Source: Thiotrichaceae bacterium (lineage in GTDB: Bacteria; Pseudomonadota; Gammaproteobacteria; Thiotrichales; Thiotrichaceae). From it: a stretch of 47,830 bases of DNA. The stretch covers positions 1-47,830 of the forward strand of contig JALXAX010000139.1 of assembly GCA_026991755.1 (NCBI GenBank), given 5' to 3'. The notes below the pieces were generated by a model. That model saw nothing but the letters and a program-made list of their open reading frames with translations, had not been told where the DNA came from and did no database searches. This document shows positions 46,411-47,830 of the stretch, piece by piece. Positions within the stretch are counted from its first letter, which is position 1, and each line of letters opens with the position of its first letter. Made by a program: the position numbers and the translations under genes.

Positions 46411-46839
46411 TTATAGTTCAAGTAGCTGAGGTTGCTGAGCTTCATGCTTATGCTCTGCACCTGCGTATACTTTTAATTTTCTGTACATTTCACGTCCTAA
46501 AGGACCTTTAGGTAACATACCTTTTACTGCTAATTCAATAACGCGCTCTGGCTTCTTTTGAATTTGCTTTTCAAAGCTAATTGACTTTAAGTTGCCAATG
46601 TAGCCAGTATGTCGGTAGTACATTTTATCTTTAGCTTTATTACCCGTAACACGGATCTTTTCAGCATTAATAATAACGATGTAATCACCTGTATCAACGT
46701 GAGGTGTGTAGATAGGCTTATGCTTGCCACGAAGACGAAGTGCTACTTCGCTTGCTAATCTACCTAATGTTTTTCCATCAGCATCAACTAAAAGCCAATC
46801 ACGCTTTACTTCTGACGCTTTTGCACTGAATGTTCCCAT
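46411..46839 (-). CDS. rplM: 50S ribosomal protein L13
   Basis: 142 residues. [30 protein letters not shown] and the later [20 protein letters not shown] are classic L13. It is an early-assembly protein of the 50S subunit. First gene of the operon, transcribed from the promoter at 46929-46957. Confidence 0.98.
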   Translation of the reverse strand: MGTFSAKASEVKRDWLLVDADGKTLGRLASEVALRLRGKHKPIYTPHVDTGDYIVIINAEKIRVTGNKAKDKMYYRHTGYIGNLKSISFEKQIQKKPERVIELAVKGMLPKGPLGREMYRKLKVYAGAEHKHEAQQPQLLEL

Positions 46840-46928
46840 TTCGAGACTCCACTCATTATTAAGGAAATAAGCTAACCAGCGCTGCTGATTAAGCTCACTT
46901 CATATGTTAATCGTATAAAGGACGGCAC

Positions 46929-46957
46929 ATTCTATTGGATAACAATCATAGACTCAA
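46929..46957 (-). promoter_or_regulatory. Sigma70-type promoter of rplM-rpsI
   Basis: Minus strand: -35 TTGAGT (46952-46957), 17-bp spacer, -10 TAGAAT (46929-46934). The leader to the rplM start is about 80 nt. Confidence 0.7.
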
Positions 46958-47095
46958 GTTAATTTCACGATCATTTGGATTTAATTTTAAGAATGCTATT
47001 AGCTTCTCTATATCTGGCTACGAGTATTGTCTGTAATCGACCACTGTTATCAATCTAAGTAATTGGAATGTGATCTACACCTACTATTTTCAGAC

Positions 47096-47125
47096 AAAAA
47101 AAAGCACGATTCCGAAGAATCGTGC
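47096..47125 (-). terminator. UUCG-tetraloop intrinsic terminator
   Basis: Minus strand: GCACGATTC, TTCG loop, GAATCGTGC, followed by eight T. This is a very strong terminator with no annotated gene in front of it. Confidence 0.85.
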
Positions 47126-47177
47126 GAAATTACCACCAAAGGAGGATGGAGGAGTATTAACCCGTTAGGATCAATAT
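47096..47177 (-). ncRNA. Predicted small RNA (about 80 nt) with CU-rich stretch
   Basis: An isolated transcription unit with its own promoter (47184-47212) and terminator (47096-47125) but no ORF of useful length. The RNA would carry CUCCUCCAUCCUCC (complement of 47141-47154), single-stranded by eye and complementary to Shine-Dalgarno sequences, directly before the terminator hairpin. This is the layout of trans-acting sRNAs that block ribosome binding. It might alternatively be a rplM leader with an attenuator, though rplM has its own promoter. No known sRNA family was recognised. Confidence 0.5.
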
Positions 47178-47183
47178 GAGTAT

Positions 47184-47212
47184 ATTCTAATTAACTAATT
47201 TACTAATGTCAA
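47184..47212 (-). promoter_or_regulatory. Strong sigma70-type promoter of the predicted sRNA
   Basis: Minus strand: -35 TTGACA (47207-47212, consensus), 17-bp spacer, -10 TAGAAT (47184-47189). Transcription would start near 47177. Confidence 0.7.
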
Positions 47213-47280
47213 ATTAATTTTGCTCTTTTTATTGCAACTATTTTTTTCTTAGGTAGAGCCAACGAGAGGATCGTAATAGC

Positions 47281-47448
47281 TTAAGGAAGCTCTGATTAAC
47301 TCTGATCGGAATTTCTGAGAGATAGAATTTGTCAGGTTTTTGATAGAAAAGTTAGCAATAGCCGTAGCTATTGGTCACTTTTATAGCGAAAAGCTGGCAG
47401 ATTCTAGCCTCAGAAAAATGAATCATGAGTTGATCAGAGCTTCCTTAA
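47281..47448. repeat. R repeat copy 6 (long subtype)
   Basis: About 168 bp with clear inverted ends TTAAGGAAGCTCTGATTAA and TGATCAGAGCTTCCTTAA. The interior is near-identical to 35682-35846 and inverse to 24914-25079. It is the best reference copy of the family. Confidence 0.88.
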
Positions 47449-47830
47449 GGAATATGTGTTGAATATTAGTAATACTGGACAATAGCCGAGTTATCAAGAA
47501 AGAAGACTTAATTAGAAACCTCAAATGAATGGCTGGAGCTAACGACTAGTGAGAAAACTTGTGCAATTTTATTCGTTAAATCTTTGCTGCAAAAACCTCA
47601 ATTCGCATTAAACCTAAATTCCTCAGTTAACCGCTTCCAGCACCAATTAAGCTACTGATAGTATTAAAGTAAGAAGCTTTATAAATCTTCACTTATAGAG
47701 TGAAGGCGCTACAGCCTATAGAGCAACCCTGCTGAAGCTTCTAAGTTTCGCTAAAGCTCAACTAAGTCTTCAGCTGACTGGCTATGTAAAAAAACTCATT
47801 AAGGATCAACCATTAATTCCTTTTTTTACT
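47449..47830. other. Gene-free window end with partial R repeat
   Basis: No ORF of note. 47731-47767 (GCTGAAGCTTCTAAGTTTCG, CTAAAGCTCAACTAAGTC) is the inverse of the inner part of the short R subtype at 21321. The remaining AT-rich DNA shows nothing else. Confidence 0.5.

Noticed and set aside
47141-47163. Tiny plus-strand ORF after an AAAGGAGG sequence
   Set aside because: It would have no spacing between ribosome-binding site and ATG and only four codons. The stretch fits better as the complement of the predicted sRNA's CU-rich part.

Overview
The window looks like the chromosome of an AT-rich gammaproteobacterium. Housekeeping genes (serS, mrp, gmk, gloB, lpdA, dacB, amgK-murU, rplM-rpsI), a split minor-pilin/pilY1 locus and a Wzc-type tyrosine autokinase all fit this. 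The many intergenic palindromes and MITE-like repeats resemble those I know from sulfur-oxidising Thiotrichales-like genomes, but that placement is only a guess.

Layout. 1-5533 (minus) is the end of an exopolysaccharide locus: Wzc-like co-polymerase/kinase, a TPR protein and an O-antigen polymerase/ligase, the last two bracketed by inverted copies of a MITE-like repeat (M1). 5767-8332 is a mobile scrap zone next to tRNA-Val: a second MITE, and an IS3 element whose two halves lie in swapped order around a small toxin/antitoxin-like gene pair, all inside one copy of a palindromic repeat (R). 8339-21175 (minus) is the type IV pilus minor-pilin locus pilV-pilW-pilX, two membrane spermidine-synthase-like genes, pilY1 and fimT. 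The pilY1 product carries a long Asp-His-Gly-Ser tandem repeat. 21501-37638 is ordinary chromosome: mscS, serS, crcB, mrp, a patatin-like lipase, a DUF945 gene, dacB, a DUF2058 gene, mscL, gmk, gloB, lpdA, a DUF937 gene and amgK-murU.

37812-45426 (minus) is a compact accessory cassette: a gamma-class DNA methyltransferase, a RhuM-family protein, a UPF0175 protein, an SF2 helicase and a GIY-YIG (Mug113-like) nuclease. It is framed by two inverted, near-identical ~159-bp MITE copies (M2), each with a 3-bp target duplication. This is the best candidate for a little-described defence (restriction-like) system here: the methyltransferase would mark self, and the helicase plus nuclease would attack unmarked DNA.

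45933-47830 holds rplM-rpsI with a clear promoter and terminator. Upstream of them, an isolated promoter and UUCG-loop terminator together predict a short small RNA with a CU-rich anti-Shine-Dalgarno-like stretch. The rest is repeats.

All coordinates and motifs were read by eye. Family assignments come from recognised motifs and not from database searches.
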